DNA from: Ceratothoa steindachneri
Lineage: Eukaryota > Arthropoda > Malacostraca > Isopoda > Cymothoidae
Direction: 5' to 3'
Length of the DNA: 64,000 nucleotides
Assembly (NCBI GenBank): GCA_963969495.1
Contig: OZ018322.1
Location: forward strand, 160,046,848 to 160,110,847
Shown here: piece after piece, positions 1 to 11,010 of the stretch
Numbering within the stretch: the first letter of the stretch is position 1
Layout of the letters: each line of letters opens with the position of its first letter
The notes under the pieces: model-generated
The model's input: the letters and a program-made list of their open reading frames with translations, nothing else
Told to the model about the DNA's origin: nothing
Databases searched by the model: none
Position numbers and translations under genes: made by a program

Positions 1-406
1 CGTCAAAGCTTGGCGCCTTATCACAGCCACCGGATGTCAATTTTTAAACAAGGAGGTTATCGTCCACCCGTTCGCCCCCATACGCTGACCTCGCCAGATT
101 GAGTTAGGCTTATGGGCAGATAAGGCATTGTTTCCAGGCTCGGCTGTTCATTCCCTCGAAGCTCCCACTCCATTGTCCCCCACGCCAAGGGAGTGTCTCG
201 ACTATTTAGATGGAAACGTTACCACTAAGATCAGATTAGAGATCCAGATTTTCGTCACGAAACATTACCACGACCCTCTCTCACTTTGTGCGCCAAGGGA
301 CCTCGACCTCGAGATTCACCATCACTTGTCCAGAAGGAGGACAATATCCCTTGAGTGCCAAAGGTTCGAGCCTTTTGTGACGCCAAGTCCTTAAGGCTTC
401 CCCCTC
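1..406. other. Non-coding, GC-richer leader to the satellite array
   Basis: There is no convincing reading frame here. The stretch is richer in GC than most of the window and repeats the word cgccaag several times (near 181, 291 and 379), which may be a decayed older part of the neighbouring array or the untranslated region of a retroelement. The two short open frames show no family motif. Confidence 0.35.
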
Positions 407-812
407 GTTGTTTCGATAGAGAACAACGTTAGAACAGCCATTGTTTTTTGAGCCCTTCGCCAAGAAACGGTTTTCACCCTTCTCCCTTGTTGTTAGAAGA
501 GAACAACATTAGGACAGCCATTGTTCTTGAGCCCGTAGACAAGAGACGGTTCTCACCCCCCCTCCCGCCTGTTGTTTGGAAGAGAACAACGTAGAACAGC
601 CATTGTTCTTCAAGCCAATCGTCGAGAAACGGTTCTCACCCTTCCCCCTTGTTGTTAGAAGAGAACAACATTAGAACAGCTATTGTTCTTGAGCCCGTAG
701 ACAAGAGACGGTTCTCACCCCCCTCCCGCCTGTTGTTTGGAAAAGAACAACGTAGAACAGCCATTGTTCTTCAAGCCGATCGTCGAGAAACGGTTCTCAT
801 TCCCTAGACGCC
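407..812. repeat. Tandem satellite, five 80-82 bp units with A/B alternation
   Basis: Five head-to-tail units begin at about 407, 489, 571, 651 and 732, marked by gttgttt or gttgtta. Units 2 and 4 are almost identical, and so are units 3 and 5, so the true repeat is a dimer of about 162 bp. Each unit carries agaacagccattgttct, in which agaaca and tgttct are reverse complements around a 5-base centre. Each also has gagaac near its start and ggttctc near its end, so a unit can pair with itself. No long frame runs through the array. It could be a satellite or the internal minisatellite of a retroelement untranslated region; copy A of LINE family 1 lies just to the right. Confidence 0.88.
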
Positions 813-1159
813 ACGTCAGGATCATCTTATTCGTCCCTTTTGGCTGGAACTCGCCAGCGGACCAAAAATTCGTTCACGTCGCCTTCCATTGCACCACTCG
901 CATAAAGTTACGTAAGCCAAACGCCACTTTTGAGTACTTAAACCTTTTGTCAATTCTATCCTGTTCTTTAAATGATTTAGCGAACCATCCCATCTCTTTA
1001 ACTCTATATTTGTTTTACCTTTTTAAATCCTTTTATCCTCGGATTAGCCCGAGCCCCCACGACCCTTTCCATTCTCTGTTTATGTCAATATTTTCCGTCT
1101 TTTATTTGTTGATAGTTATTATTAATAAAACTCTATTTTATTAATGATAGCAATATTAT
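813..1159. other. Stretch without recognisable gene
   Basis: An open frame runs from within the satellite to about 1144, but its protein has no motif and ends in low-complexity hydrophobic sequence over T-rich DNA. Composition turns AT-rich after about 1080. Confidence 0.4.
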
Positions 1160-1169
1160 TATCCTTGAG

Positions 1170-2273
1170 CTCAGTTCCACTTCTTAAGCATATCGAAGAT
1201 ACATAATATCGGCCGCCAGACAATCACGCACTCTAAAGATAAGTAAAGAAGTTCACTCAACGAATAGTGATATATGGTATGTCGTCGGGAGTCCACCGGG
1301 TATACTAATGTCGAGTGTAGCAGAGTAGTGTACAGCTTCTTGAGATTCTTGGTGCTGAGGCTTCGGAATCGGAATCTATATAGTTTCTCAAGCTAGCTAG
1401 GGAGATTCTGTTCTTTCTGTGTGGTCTGAAGCCTTTTGAGATGATGCGCAGACATAGGACTTTAACCTCGTTGGTGTATGAGTAAACTTCGTCGTTCACT
1501 AAGACATCGTCAAGTTTTCGGCGGTTTATTGGAAGAATTTGTAACTTTCAGCGGTTGGTCTTGATCTTCCACTTTCTTTCGTATCGATTGATGTTTTCAA
1601 TTTTGCTGGCTGTCTGCCTTGCTTGAACTAGAGCATTTTGTGGGTACTAGGGATGATTTGGGTGATGTCATCCGCAAACTGCAGATAAATCACTTCCTAT
1701 CCTACTAGAGCAGGTAGGTTCAATTTGTACACTAGGTACAGCATGAAATAAGACAGCTACTTTGTGGAACACCAGTGGGTAGTCAGAGAGAACACTCTCT
1801 AAGACCGGGTTTAGCTGGAGGCCAAAGATCTTAAATTGGAGAACTCTCAGCCAAACCTTGTCTAAGGCTTTTTAGACAACTCACAAAACCATGTCTACGT
1901 ATTTCCCTTCAGCTTTACAGCGGGCAAGTTTCTTGGTTAGGAGAGCAAGGGCTGTATCAGTCACCCTTTCCCCATGGAACCCGTGTTGCTGGGGGTTGTG
2001 AGCTTCTAGCTTTGTTAGCTGGTCTTGTAGCCTATTAGCTAGAAGCTTCTCGTAGAATTTTCCTAGTTGATCGGAGTGTTTCTTCCCTTTCTGTATAAAA
2101 ATGATTTTTACCACTTTTAGACCGTTGCGGAAGTAACCCGTATTTAGGGAAGCGTTATAGATATTTGCGATTCCCCGAATTATCTGTCGGAGCGCATGTA
2201 TCAAGTTGTTTTTGGTGCCTTCTGTTGAAAGGTTTTCACAGTTTCCATCACCTCTTCTGTTGTAATTGGTCAA
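1170..2273 (-). pseudogene. LINE family 1 copy A, reverse transcriptase remnant
   Basis: The RT fingers are clear: YNASLNTGYF, KVVKIIFIQKGKK, then HGFHGERVTDTALALLTK and GKYVDMVL (2273-1881), where family members continue into DVSKAFDKVW. The palm between 1880 and 1660 is frameshifted. Further on KIENINRYERKWKIKTN is readable at about 1610-1550, followed by an in-frame TGA and QILPINRRKL. Then comes VLCLRIISKGFRPH (1499-1305), the usual region after the thumb. The C-terminal end fades out near 1170. Stops and shifts make it non-functional. Confidence 0.8.
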
Positions 2274-2496
2274 CTATGGTCTGCCATCACCCTCACTTTG
2301 TCGACATTGGCCTGTTGCTGCGTTTGATGTATTCTTTGATTAAGATCTTCAATCAGCTGGCCTTTGATTACGTGGTCGAAAGCGCATCATCCTAAGGTAT
2401 AATTGTGCAGACTTCTTTCCAGAACGTGCGTAATCTCTCTTTCATGAACGCCGGACCCTTCAACTACTCATTGCCTGGCTTAATGCGGGTCTTTTC

Positions 2497-3044
2497 TCAA
2501 CTTGGAAAACCTTCTAACTTTCTCACTAGTCGCCAGAACTTGTCGGGTTTTACCTCGCTGTCTACTTGTTCAATCATGCTGTCCCAAATCACCCCCTGTT
2601 GCTGGATTATAGCCTGCTTATGCTCTTCAGCCGGGCGACGTAATAGCGAGCTTCTTTCGAGATTTGTACCTTTTCTTCTGATTTCTTCGTACACCTCTCT
2701 GTGCATCTAGCGATCTTACTAATTTTCTCGGTCAACCTGGGATGTGGAAGAGTTTTATAACTTTTCATTGGTACACCTTTGTGATCCGCTTCGATGATGT
2801 CGGCCATTACTATCTTCAATTGCTTCTCAATCTCCTCTAGTATTACTTCGCTTAGGTCTAATCTTTCATATCTGGAAAGGGTTACCCTGTAGAAATCCCA
2901 GTTTGCAGAAGCGTAACTTTTGCGGAAAGGGATCAGAAGCTGGATCGGCGCGAGGCTGATTGTCGTCAAGATCGCTATTTGTTCGCTGGATACTGTCGGG
3001 CCCTGCTCGCTGTGGTAATTGAAGGGGACGCCGTCAATAGGCAT
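2497..3044 (-). pseudogene. LINE family 1 copy A, end of endonuclease and linker to RT
   Basis: The stretch opens with SSEQIAILTTIS, the counterpart of the SDH-containing last strand of an APE-type endonuclease (here SSEQ, so the catalytic Asp-His pair is altered). It continues through SYASANWDFY and ILEEIEKQLK, then a linker ending in VIWDSMIEQVDSEV and PDKFWRLVRKLEG. Copies B, C and D show the same linker order (IWNDLIEKLDEEV, IWNIIIDEVEME). Two overlapping open frames imply a frameshift near 2610-2700. The N-terminal endonuclease between about 3050 and 4000 is too decayed for me to trace. Confidence 0.65.
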
Positions 3045-4007
3045 GATTATGTAAGGGCTTTGTTGCTGCCGGAGAGGTGATATATGTTGGAAAGTCCTGC
3101 CTTATTATCTGGGTGTTTTTCAACGCATAACCATTTCCAAGTTGTGGACTCTGTTATTCGTGTTCTCATAGCCAGCGTTCTTCATTTAGCATTGAGGTCG
3201 CATCAAGGAATGCCATTATGCTGTGGCCGAACAAGGTGTAGAAGTTTGTACGGGGCAGGTACGTTCGTAGAGGTGGTTGGTATGCCGCCGCGATTACGAG
3301 ATTGCCCACTAATGTGTGCCACTATAGTCCCACAAAGGATTCGTCCGGTTATGGAAGGTGTCTGAACGAGAGATTCTTTCAGCCGGCAACGGCAGCACCG
3401 TTGAGCCCCTCCCGAGTATGGTTTTTTGTAACTACTCTGTAGCCCAGTATCTTTATTTGACTGGTAGTATTATCCATACTTTGCTCTGTGATTAGTATGA
3501 TGTAGAAGTCAAGCACACGGTATATGTTTAGGTATGCCACGGCTTTACCGTCTATCCATTCACATTAAGCGTCAATATCGTTAGCCTGTTTTCAGATTTT
3601 ACATTCTCTTTTCTAGCTCTTTGTGTCTGTTAGTGCTTGCGAAATGTTGATTTACATTTCCCGTTCCTCTTCTTTTTGTACTCTGCTGGGGAGAGTTCTA
3701 CAAATGTTTTCCGGTAGAAGGCGAGGTTCTGCTTATACATGGCCTTCTCAACCGATTCTTTGTCACATTGAGCGTTGAAGTCCAATTTGTAGAATTTCTC
3801 TTTTATTCTCACGCAGATTTTGTTTGCTTCCAGGTCCTTTGGGAAGGGGAATTGCTCGGTTGTTTACATATTGAGGTTGATTTGGCCAGCATCTAGCTTA
3901 TTCTTTGTCCCTCTTTTACCTTTTTTGCGCCGTACTTCCTTGTTAGATTTCTATTAGTCCGAGGTGTCGGTATTGTCCGTGGTGTCAAAGCTTACTGTAT
4001 GTTTTTT

Positions 4008-5123
4008 CTAATCATTCTCTCTCAATCCTTGGGCCAGGCTGTATTTTTCGTTTTTAGTTTTCGTCTCGTCACTTTTTTCAGATATCTGTTTGGGATTCAG
4101 CTGATGTTGGAGTACGTCGCCTAATAGTAGGTTATCAGAGGACCACATCTCACTCATGCCGTACTTAGCGAGCATTTGATTAAGCTCCTTTACAAATATT
4201 CCTGTTTGAGTTAGGTTCCTGACATGATGATACAAGATCCAGGTCAAGATCTTCGTTTAGTTTTCGTTCTCGATTCTTAAGTACATATTTTTTTTGGCTT
4301 CTGCCTCTGTAAGGACTGCTTATGCGCCTGTGCATATGTTGTATTGCTTTTTCGTACTTGATCGTATTTCTTTGCTGTAGTTTTTTCCGATAAGCTCTTT
4401 TGGGCAGGCCATGGCCATGGAACGATGTTAGTAGCCGCATTTTGCGAATTTCTCCCTGCGACTGTTGCACTACTTTCAGTGCTATCCTAGCGCGCTGCAC
4501 CTTGAACAGATTTCCTGCGCCTCTGTACATTCCTTTATCATGTGCTTCTCCATCTTGTAATATCGGAAGCAGAATTTTATGGGAGTAAATTCTTTTCTCT
4601 ATCAGCTCCCCACTGACTTTCGCATTAAAACGCAGGAGTCCCTTTACTTTTGCCTTTTGTGTCATCGTAGTGTCAGAGAGGACAATCTTAAATACGTGTA
4701 TGTATTAATTATTGTCTCTCTTGTTCCAAAACTTTATGATTTCGGAAATCTTGGCCTACAGTTGGTTGTTCATGAGTTCATCTTTTATTTGCTCCTTTGT
4801 ATATTGTCCAATCCAGGGATCCATTCACCAGCAGACGACGCTCCTGTGCGTTATGAACTGCAGTAAAATTGTCTATTCTAAACCTATTTCCCGAGCGTTT
4901 CGACTGCCTTTTCTTTGGTTATGTTTTCCACGTCCATCTCTCTCTCACAGATTACCACATATCCTGTAGGCACTTCGAGCAGTCGGAGCATCGCAATTTT
5001 TAATTTTCCATACATCACTTCAAAGACCTTATCTCGGCTAGGTATGCTACTCCCGCTGATGCTGCGTAACTGGACCCAAGTGGTTCCATTTTGGTCCATT
5101 TTCCCAAGACAAAGGGGTGGCAC
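4008..5123 (-). pseudogene. LINE family 1 copy A, ORF1 (RNA-binding Gag-like) remnant
   Basis: The first 79 residues (5123-4884) include VFEVMYGKLKIAML and TGYVVICE, a pattern I read as the N-terminal RNA-binding part of this family's ORF1. The next open stretch (4665-4180) contains FHGHGLPKRAYRKKLQQR, the decayed last zinc knuckle followed by the usual basic tail. The knuckle cysteines are largely gone. The last part (4247-4008) has VKELNQMLAKYGMSE, a C-terminal segment also seen in copy C and fragment F. ORF1 proteins of this kind coat the element RNA. It is broken into at least three frames. Confidence 0.65.
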
Positions 5124-5640
5124 CTAGGGCTGGCTTTCTTCTCGCTGTCTCTTCCGTAAGGCTTCTGGTTGTTCATCGCTATGCTAATTCTAAGTATTCC
5201 TCTTACTCTAGGGTCTGCTTCTTCTTGGTAGAGTGCTTTATGAGCCGTTCCCTCCTCGTTGCAAGCAAGTTTCCGTGAACGAGATCTGTCGGAAGGGTTG
5301 GATGAATGATGATGGGGAAATCCAGGTATGCCCTTCAGACCGGTGAAATGTGGCGAACTTAATAAAGGGTAGTGATCGAATCAACTGCCATCACTCGGGG
5401 TGGCCGCCCAATCTGGGGTTTGTTATCGATGCTGCTTCCAACTTACACAGGAACGGTTACGTGTCCTCCTGTGGTTTGTCCCGAAATTACCCTTAGGGCC
5501 TAGAGCGAACTCTTCCTCAAAGCTTTCAGCATCGCCTCTGATGCTGAGTTCCACACTGCGCTAATCTTCAAACCTGCTTTCCTCAACGCCTCCAATTAGG
5601 TCTATCAAAGAGAACACCATAGTTGGATCGAGAGGGGGCC

Positions 5641-6479
5641 GCGGGCGGGGATTAACCAGAAATGGGTCGGCTATGTGTGGCTCCGTATTTTATTTTCTCT
5701 TTAAAAACCTGGGGGAAAAAGTGTGGTAAGTTCATGTTTTTTAAGTGGCCTTCTTTTGCTTTTCCTCCTTTACCGGTGGTGAACTTTTTCGGAGAGCATA
5801 AAATGGTTAAGTTTTTCTGTCCAGGCTTACTGATCATTGGACATTGGATATACTTAAGTTGTTAAAGGAAAATATATATACACATATAAGATTACAATTC
5901 CACTAATATATGCATATAAATATATATATATATGTATATAATAGTAGGAGATGGATAGATAGTGATAGAGAGCCCTTGTGAATGAAAGATCGAAGGGTAG
6001 AAAATCCCGAAGGGTAGGGAATCGCATGCGTTTATCTAAGGCCGGTGTTGTTCCCATTGTTATTGGTCATATATGCATGTCAGTTTTCGTATTTTTTTTC
6101 GGTTTTTTGTCTGGGTTGTTGTTGGTTTATGATGGTATTGCATATTTATTTGTGTTGTTCCTGGTTTGTGATGTAAGTGCTTGTGTTTTCATTTTGTTTC
6201 ATGTAGATTATGGTGGTTTCTTGTGGCGTTCAAGCCTTTGTAGGTGTTTTATGTATCTTTTGTATTTTTCTCGTTGTTTGTTTATGTATTTTTAGTGCTC
6301 TTCTTATTGTAGAATTTTTGCGTAGTTTATTGTTTCTCGTTTTTACATACGCTTAGGCTGCTGTGTAGATTGGTTCTTTGGGTCTTTCATTTTGTGCTTT
6401 ACTACTGATGAAGTCAAGCGTTCCTCTTTGTATGTCCTCCAAAGGGATGTTAATGTGTCTCTGTCTGATTTCGTCCGTC
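5641..6479. other. Spacer with TA-rich patch and low-complexity frame
   Basis: A short TA-rich patch lies at about 5865-5945. An open frame of about 100 codons on the plus strand (5978-6295) encodes mainly Phe, Leu, Val and Cys from T/G-rich DNA and shows no family motif. I see no supported gene. Confidence 0.45.
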
Positions 6480-6559
6480 CTGTGTCGTGGGACTTTCTCC
6501 CAAATTGTTCACGCAATTCTTTGCAGTTCGAAGTTAATTGGAGTCATCTAGATCATGTG

Positions 6560-7330
6560 ATGCAGGAACAAGTTTCTTGAGCTCCGTGGCCTCGTAGCAA
6601 CAGAGGAACCTGAGATGGTGGCCATAACGGAGTCGTCGATAAAAAGCTCAAGCCGAGATTTTGAAGGTGAATTCACGATTCCCGGTTACCAGTTCGTTTT
6701 GAAAGATAGGCCAGACAGAGAGGGTGGTGGTGAGATGTGGTATGTTAAGGATACTCTCAACTCGACGGATTGCAACATCGTATCCGACCATAAACTACTA
6801 GGTGTTGACCTAGAGATAAGTCCTGCCAAATACAGGACCCTGATGCTTTATAGACCTCCTCCCCAACTTGTTGAAAAGGACAGAGATCGGTACCAGCTAA
6901 TAGGAGACATTGTTCAAGACAGAGTGTGTATCGTCATGGGAGATTTTAACACATAAGTTGACTGCGAAACCAGAGAACCCTGTGGCGAGAACGCACTACT
7001 CCTGGAGTTCGCGAACGACGAGTTCCTGACTCAATGGGTGAGAGAGCCAACGAGAGCAGACAATGTCCTCGAACTTAGTTTTTAACTCTGAGCATGACAT
7101 CGTTGAGGACCTCTCTTTTGGCGAAGAGCTCGGTGGCAGTGACCAGTGACTAATTAGATTTGTAGTTAAAGTCGCCAAAGCAGAGCCTGCAACTAGTAAA
7201 TCGAGGAAACTTGATTTAAGAAGAGCAGACTTTGCAGGTCTACGCGCTTGACTGACTGACGCGGGAATAAAGTGTGCGGTGCTGTTCGGGAATCGTGGAA
7301 CAGTTCCAAAACCACATTTATGAGTCTTCA
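6560..7330 (+). pseudogene. CR1-like copy 1, endonuclease remnant
   Basis: The open part reads MVAITESSIKSSSRDF, then IPGYQFVLKDR, REGGGEMWYVKDTL and VCIVMGDFNT. These are the ordered motifs of an APE-type endonuclease (TES near the metal-binding Glu, GDFN near the catalytic Asp and Asn). An in-frame stop follows GDFNT directly. The C-terminal third continues in broken frames over 6960-7330, where the coding sense is still recognisable against copy 2. In a live element this enzyme nicks target DNA to prime reverse transcription. Confidence 0.8.
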
Positions 7331-7384
7331 ATCGCTTTTAATCCCTCTGAAATGCCCCCGTCAGTCTACTGTTTAACCAAAGAG

Positions 7385-7975
7385 GTTTAATTGAGAAATA
7401 GGCCAACTGCTTAGGGAGAAGAGAAATGTATACCGGCTAGCGAAGATCTCGGGTGACATTGACGAATAGCGGGGGCTAGCCAAGAGAGTTGAATACAGCA
7501 TAAGGGCGGCTAAGCGGTCTGGGGAACTCCGAGTGGCGAGACTCTATAAAGAGAATCCCAAGGAGTTCTTTGGATATGGAAACAGCCGTAAACCAATCTG
7601 TCGAACGATTGGCCCTTTTGATAAATGAGGAGGGGACATTAGAGCATTCAGATGCATAAAATGCTAACCTTCACAACGACTACTTCTCTTCAGTGTTTAC
7701 TAAAGAGTGTGGTTCCATCCCATATCCACGGAGTCCTACACGGGGGAAGAGTTGAAAGATTTGGACTCGACCGAAGAAGAAATGAAAAAGAAGATCACTA
7801 GCCTAATAAGAAATAAGTCGCCTTGCCCCGATGGGTTTCTACCTAAAGTTTTCAAAGAAGTGCGCAATCAAGTGTCACAAGACCTGCTCGCAATCTTCAG
7901 CATGTCAACATGGACCGAATGCGTTCCTAGAGACTGGCGTGAAGCGGAGTTGACTCTTATCTTCAAGAAATAAAA
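7385..7975 (+). pseudogene. CR1-like copy 1, linker and RT fingers remnant
   Basis: Broken frames at 7385-7700 match the copy 2 linker (region of NVYRQTKISGDF). The open frame from 7707 holds SYTGEELKDLDSTEEEMKKK, NKSPCPDGFLPKVFKEV and RDWREAELTLIFKK, the canonical finger motifs A.GPDG and WR.A.V.PI.K of LINE RTs. The Gly of GPDG is replaced by Cys. It ends at a TAA where copy 2 also has a stop region before SNYRPIS. Confidence 0.8.
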
Positions 7976-8870
7976 CCGTAGCCAACCGTCGAACTTCCGA
8001 CCTAACAGTCTGACCTCGATACTCGGTAAACTCATGAAAAGCATGATGGTGGACAAAATGAAGTCGTATTTAGAGTCAAACCTGCTACTGAGGAGTTGCC
8101 AGCACGGCTTGCGGAGGCTACGGTCATGCCTGACGAACTTTGTGGAATTCTTCTACATTGTCCTTAGTGAGCTCGATTGAGAAAAGGCGGTGAATGTGGT
8201 CTACTTAGACTTTCAGAAAGCCTTTGATAAGGTACCACACCGCCGCCTTCTCCGGAAAGTGCGAGCGCTGGACATGGACGAAAAAATAGTAGGCTGGATA
8301 GAGAACAGGCTGAGTGGCCTTTCGCAACGGGTGGTGGTAAAGGGACATGCTTCTGAGTGGGTGCCCGTTAATGGTGGAGTGCCTCAATGTTCTGTTCTAG
8401 GACCACTACTATTCATCATCTACGTCAACGACATGGACGGTAACATGGTTGCCAAGATTTCTAAATTTGCCGACGATACCAAGCTTGGTATGAACTTTGC
8501 CATGGATGGAAAACATGCCCGCATGCAAGATGATCTTCGAAAGATTGAGGAGTGGTCTGATACGTGAAAAATGCCTTTCAACGTAAACAAATGCAAAGTA
8601 GTGCATATCGGCCACCGAAATCCTCAATCACCCTATATTCTTAAGGGCACTGCTCTTGAATCACCCGCACTGAGAAGGAATTGGGTGTAACTATCACTAG
8701 TGACCTCAAGTTCTCGAAACAGTGTATTGAGGTCGAAAAAAAAAAGCCCAAAGGATGTTAGGGTATATAAAGCGACAGTTTGGATAACGGAACAAGGAGA
8801 TAGTACTGTGTCTGTATAACTCCCTCGTCCGACCGCACCTGGAGTATGCCGTACAATTTTGGAGTCCTTC
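7976..8870 (+). pseudogene. CR1-like copy 1, reverse transcriptase palm remnant
   Basis: The open frame at 8190-8567 carries the RT core: VVYLDFQKAFDKVPHRRLL (first catalytic Asp), GGVPQCSVLGPLLFIIYVND and ISKFADDTKLGMN (the catalytic FADD box). PQG has become PQC, an active-site-adjacent change. Upstream, 7985-8190 encodes a frame-disrupted counterpart of the NYRPIS to HDRDKAVD section. Downstream of 8567, stops and a frameshift in an A-run near 8738 break the thumb. Confidence 0.85.
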
Positions 8871-9255
8871 ATTTTGAAAGGAAATCGCGAGATTGGAACG
8901 CGTTCAAGCCAGGGCAACCAAACTGATTCCCTCTATCAGACATAAAAGTTATGAAGATAGATTAATGGAATTAGATATGTTCTCGCTGGAGACCAGGAGA
9001 CTACGTGGTCAGCTTATCGAAGTGTTTAAAATACTTCGAGGCTTCGACAGACTGGACTACGGCGATATTTTCCAGCTCTGTGAGGGAAGACCAAGAAATC
9101 ACGGCTTTAAACTTGAACTGAAGCGATACCACCGTGATCTGTGTTGGAAATTTTTCCATTACAGTATCTGCGGCAGTTGGAACGCACTTCCGACGGAAGT
9201 TAAAAACAGTGAATCTGTTGACCAGTCCAAGTCAAGAATAGATAAAGTCTTCTGA
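8871..9255 (+). pseudogene. CR1-like copy 1, RT C-terminal domain
   Basis: A 120-codon open frame reads MERVQARATKLIPSIRHKS, then RLRGQLIEVFKILRGFDRL and FHYSICGSWNALPTEV. This is the conserved end of CR1-like ORF2 proteins, a domain of unclear biochemical role. It ends with DQSKSRIDKVF and a stop at the same point as copy 2. A C-terminus this open next to a broken palm suggests disruption by scattered mutations. Confidence 0.8.
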
Positions 9256-9559
9256 AATCGCCGTTAAGATACTCGCGAGTGATCTTCGAGGTTGCCAACA
9301 GACACCTTCGAAGATTGCGCCAAAAGTACCCGCGTTGTATGGACCGTAAGGTCTTCTAGGGTACTTATTTTCCTTGTTGCTCCTTGTAGCGACTTCTTTT
9401 TCTCCCCCTAATGTTCGTTATTAAGAGTATTCCTTCATTTTGTACCCTTTGTAGGAGAGGCAATTTCTTTTTGGAACTAATGTTGATAGCTATTGCTAGA
9501 TGCGGTACTTTTATCATATGAGCGCGTTGTATCTCTTCTTTTTGTTGGACATGATCAAG

Positions 9560-11010
9560 TTTTGGAACCTGAATAGCTTGGTGGTCTAGACCTTTGCTCG
9601 TGCAGTTTTCTAAGAAACGTGGCTTCTGTATCCATTTTTACCTAGCTTTAGTTCTAGTACTGTCCCATCAGTGCTATATGGAGTGCGAGCGTTATCAGTT
9701 TCGATATGGGCCCGTCCCGATTGAAAAGTGGAATTACCTTTGATTTCTGGCTGTTAGTGGCGATTTTCCATCTTCTTTCGATCCTGTTGACATAGTCGAT
9801 TTCTATGGCTGTAATTTGTGCAATGAGTTCGTGACTTTTGACAGGGCAGTTATGATCTGAGAGATGTTGTCAGCTAACCGTACGTACAACGAGACTTTCC
9901 TGACTGGATCTGGTAGATCGAGCGTGTATATGTTGTATATGATGGGGTTTAGAAGCTCTCCTTGCGGTACGCCTGCAGTTAGCTCGAAGTCTGGTCTCGT
10001 GTGGTCGTATATTTGTATATAATCTATCCTATCTGTCACATAGTAACATACTTTGTCAAATGCCTTCTCAACCTCTCTTAGTACCATGTCAGGATACTTT
10101 CTTTGGCTAGCAATCTTCGCAGTTTTTCTGTGATGATTGCCAGCGCCTTATCCACCCCTCTCCCTCTTCTGAATCAATGCTTGTGTTGGTTATGGAGGTT
10201 GGTTGTCATCCTCCATAAAATGTTGGACTCTATTAACAAGGACCTTTTCGAAGACCTTGCCTGCCAATTCGAGGAGGGAAATGGGTCTGAAGTTTGCTGG
10301 TCTCTGACGGTTTTCCCGCTTTTGGAATGAAGATCATTTTTGCGATCTTTCATTTGTCCGTAAATAGCCCACATTTAGGCAGGCATTCATCATATTGACC
10401 AGCCCCCCTAAGATTTTACGGGGTGCGTTCAATAAGTTAAGTTTGGTCAATTCTATTTTTCCTTGTGCTCTCTATTTGAGGGTACGCAGCGTCATTAAGA
10501 TTTCTTCTTCCGTGATCTTCCGTCCATAACCAGTCATCTGTCTGTCAGCAGTTGTATGTTAAAGAGTATGTCGTGGCTAGTTCTTGTCTTATCTGTTCGT
10601 GAATGTGTTTCTCAAAGTCTAGGTCAAAGTGTTCCTTTTCTTCTGGTGTGATGGAAAATACATCCTTCCACTAGTCTCTGAACTATTCTTCCGTTTCTGT
10701 TACGTCCATTTTTGTCCCGTCATCTTTGTTAAAGAATATGTTTCTATCATGTGACTTACCCTATAATCTTGATAGAGTATTCCAAAATGTTCGGGGATCC
10801 ACTTCTTCGTCTAGTTTTTCTATGAGGTCATTCCAAATTGCTGTTTGTTTTTCTGTTATATGTGTCTTCATTTCAGTCCTTAGTGTTCTTAACCATCTGT
10901 TTTTAACTCTGTATGTGCCAGTTAGTCTAATTTCTTCAAATATTCTTTTATATTCATCCGTTAGGTGATATAACTCTTGTGTCCTTTTGGTACTGGAGTA
11001 TAGGATGTTA
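9560..11010 (-). pseudogene. LINE family 1 copy B, RT linker and reverse transcriptase
   Basis: Reading leftward from 11010, the linker shows HLTDEYKRIFEEIRLTGTY, IWNDLIEKLDEEVDP and WKDVFSITPEEKEHFDLDF. The fingers show NMMNACLNVGYLR and FRPISLLELAGKVFEKVL. The palm holds FDKVCYYV, FELTAGVPQGELLNP and IYNIYTLDLPDP, where the last two are the PQG box. The YADD box is altered to RLADN near 9870. The stretch ends with YVNRIERRWKIATN near 9780-9740. The C-terminal domain is missing or unreadable before the 3' end of the CR1-like copy at about 9420. Confidence 0.75.

Larger units (their letters stand above)
1160..5640 (-). mobile_element. LINE family 1, copy A (ORF1 + APE/RT), degraded
   Basis: This is a nearly complete non-LTR retrotransposon read on the minus strand. 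In order it holds a 5' leader (about 5640-5130), ORF1 (5123-4008), a poorly preserved endonuclease, the endonuclease end and linker (3044-2497), and RT (2273 to about 1170). The leader at 5270-5640 matches the leader of copy C at 17.6-18.0 kb, with shared words such as gaacttaat and tccaact at matching spacing. Many stops and frameshifts make it inactive. The RT motif INRYERKWKIKTN and the finger phrase YNASLNTGYF match an arthropod Jockey/I-like group. I recognise the group but cannot fix the clade. Confidence 0.8.
6480..9420 (+). mobile_element. CR1-like LINE, copy 1, degraded
   Basis: This is a non-LTR element with APE endonuclease (about 6560-7250), linker and RT fingers (7385-7975), RT (7976-8870) and a C-terminal domain (8871-9255). 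Its order and wording match copy 2 at 45.7-48.4 kb on the other strand, for example LDFQKAFDKVPHRRLLRKVRA in both. After the last stop both copies share a 3' tail with tccttgttgctccttgta (copy 2: tccttgttactccttgtta), which probably marks the 3' end. The 5' edge is uncertain because no ORF1 is visible. Frameshifts and stops are frequent. Confidence 0.85.

Noticed and set aside
355..370. B-box-like ggttcgagcc suggesting a tRNA gene or SINE
   Set aside because: No A box or cloverleaf could be fitted upstream.
407..812. agaaca-n5-tgttct as a steroid-receptor response element array
   Set aside because: The half-sites match but the spacer is 5 bases, not the 3 of the classical element. The arrangement is fully explained by satellite repetition.
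5978..6295. Apparent small membrane protein of 105 residues
   Set aside because: The hydrophobicity comes from T-rich low-complexity DNA and there is no start context, family motif or second copy.
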